Program-made: the position numbers and the translations under genes
The notes under the pieces: model-generated
What the model was told of the DNA's origin: nothing
The model's input: the letters and a program-made list of their open reading frames with translations, nothing else
Database searches by the model: none
Part shown: one piece after another, positions 5,499 through 6,192 of the stretch
Layout of the letters: the number at the start of each line of letters is the position of its first letter
Numbering within the stretch: position 1 is the first letter of the stretch
Assembly (NCBI GenBank): GCA_030430725.1
Contig: JAUIKP010000208.1
Coordinates: 1-6,192 of the forward strand
Length of the DNA stretch: 6,192 bases
Direction of reading: 5' to 3'
Source: Nitrospiria bacterium
GTDB lineage: Bacteria > Nitrospirota > Nitrospiria > Nitrospirales > UBA8639

Positions 5499-6044
5499 CT
5501 ATTCTTCCTCAGCCAGGCCAAGCAATCCGGTAACTTGTTCCACCGAATACGTCTGAGAGACCTGAAGAACAATCGATTGAATTCCGGCCGCCTTCAATAA
5601 GGTCTCCACAAATCGATCCCGGTCTTCCCGTCCTTCGGTACCAGGAACCTCCTTGTTCAAGGTAATCACTGTCATGACTTTAAGTGTCCCAGGATGAGCA
5701 AGAACGACATCACAGCGAACAGGCTGAATGGTTCGCATGGCTGCCTTTCGAGCTTCTTCATCTTTATCGACAATGGACAAAACACTGAGCAGCGGGATTT
5801 TGGCTAAAACCAGCATATGGTCACGAGCCGCTAAGGTAATCAGATTGTACAGAGTCGCTTCTTCCGGCGACATGATGGATCGAGCGGATATTACACTCTC
5901 ACCGGATTCAGGCTTTAATTCCGGGAGAACTCCTGCTGGAATGGGACGGCGCCAGATCCACCTCAACAAAAACACGACTCCGAGCATGAACCCAGCCAGG
6001 AGAATCAGTGAGAGTGCGTTCTGAGACACTACGGTGTCGGTCAT
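5499..6044 (-). CDS. Membrane-anchored DUF2726-like protein
   Basis: A 181-residue protein with one N-terminal transmembrane helix at about 9-29 followed by RWIWRR, so by the positive-inside rule the rest should face the cytoplasm. After a linker (33-57), residues 58-168 resemble DUF2726: an EEATLYNLI helix, a KIPLLSVLSI segment matching the family's 'kV-l-dil' strand, CDVVLAHPG with Asp112, the strand VMTVITLNKE, and RDRFVETLLKAAGI near the end. Typical DUF2726 domains, as I recall them, have a nuclease-like 'D...IELD' pattern; here the glutamate position reads Thr (VITLNK), so catalysis is doubtful. The start is ATG 6044; an in-frame TTG at 6071 would add nine residues, and neither has a well-spaced ribosome site (GGTGA almost touches the ATG). 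It follows the partial gene at the right edge by 38 bases, same strand, so they are probably co-transcribed. The biological role is unknown. Confidence 0.8.
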   Translation of the reverse strand: MTDTVVSQNALSLILLAGFMLGVVFLLRWIWRRPIPAGVLPELKPESGESVISARSIMSPEEATLYNLITLAARDHMLVLAKIPLLSVLSIVDKDEEARKAAMRTIQPVRCDVVLAHPGTLKVMTVITLNKEVPGTEGREDRDRFVETLLKAAGIQSIVLQVSQTYSVEQVTGLLGLAEEE

Positions 6045-6082
6045 TTCACCAATAAAAAAAGCCCATAGCAAAAAGAAACATT

Positions 6083-6192
6083 CTAGGGAAGTCCGTGAAT
6101 ACCGGGAGTGACCGTCCCCAACATAACCGCATGGCGAGCCCCCGTGACTTGAGGCAGATTCGCACAGACACCCCGCACTGTTTGATACGCCA
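6083..6192 (-). CDS. C-terminal end of an unidentified gene (5' part outside window)
   Basis: On the minus strand an open frame enters from the right edge (first complete codon at 6190-6188) and ends at TAG, 6085-6083, giving 35 codons. The translation (AYQTVRGVCANLPQVTGARH, then AVMLGTVTPGIHGLP) is protein-like, rich in small residues and hydrophobics. I cannot name the family from so short a piece. It ends 38 bases before the DUF2726-like start and may be the first visible member of that operon. A second frame, continuous with the DUF2726-like gene, is also open to the edge but reads as an unlikely Ser/Gly/Cys-rich protein. Confidence 0.45.
   Translation of the reverse strand, partial: AYQTVRGVCANLPQVTGARHAVMLGTVTPGIHGLP

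Overview
The window reads as an ordinary chromosomal stretch from a Gram-negative, probably Nitrospirota (Nitrospira-like) bacterium. That placement is inferred from moderate GC, Shine-Dalgarno-led genes, and a deoxyhypusine-synthase-like enzyme near a pyruvoyl-dependent arginine decarboxylase; no marker gene fixes it. I see no rRNA, tRNA, insertion sequence, CRISPR array, phage gene or origin.

Layout. The left part (2-3794) is all plus strand: the C-terminal third of a deoxyhypusine-synthase-family protein cut by the window edge, an exported DsbA-type thioredoxin-fold protein, a small four-cysteine zinc-ribbon-like protein, an NAD(P)-dependent aldehyde dehydrogenase, and a pyruvoyl-dependent arginine decarboxylase with its own likely promoter and a structured leader. 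Convergent to it is an exodeoxyribonuclease III (3946-4722, minus). A divergent spacer with two palindromic elements separates it from an unrecognised 206-aa protein (4822-5442, plus). The right end is minus strand: a membrane-anchored DUF2726-like protein (5499-6044), preceded in the same direction by the last 35 codons of an unidentified gene running off the edge.

How the genes may work together. The clearest theme is polyamine-type metabolism. The arginine decarboxylase makes agmatine. The deoxyhypusine-synthase relative keeps the catalytic lysine of the eukaryotic enzyme but has lost the histidine used in deoxyhypusine synthesis, which fits a bacterial enzyme working on small amines such as agmatine (1,9-bis(guanidino)-5-aza-nonane or homospermidine type products). 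The aldehyde dehydrogenase between them could handle aldehydes from amine turnover, but that link is only positional. The DsbA-like protein, exonuclease III, DUF2726 protein and the hypothetical genes look like unrelated neighbours. No convincing new multi-gene system is visible; the points most worth following are the polyamine-like enzyme pair, the arginine decarboxylase leader, the palindromes in the divergent spacer, and the two unrecognised proteins.
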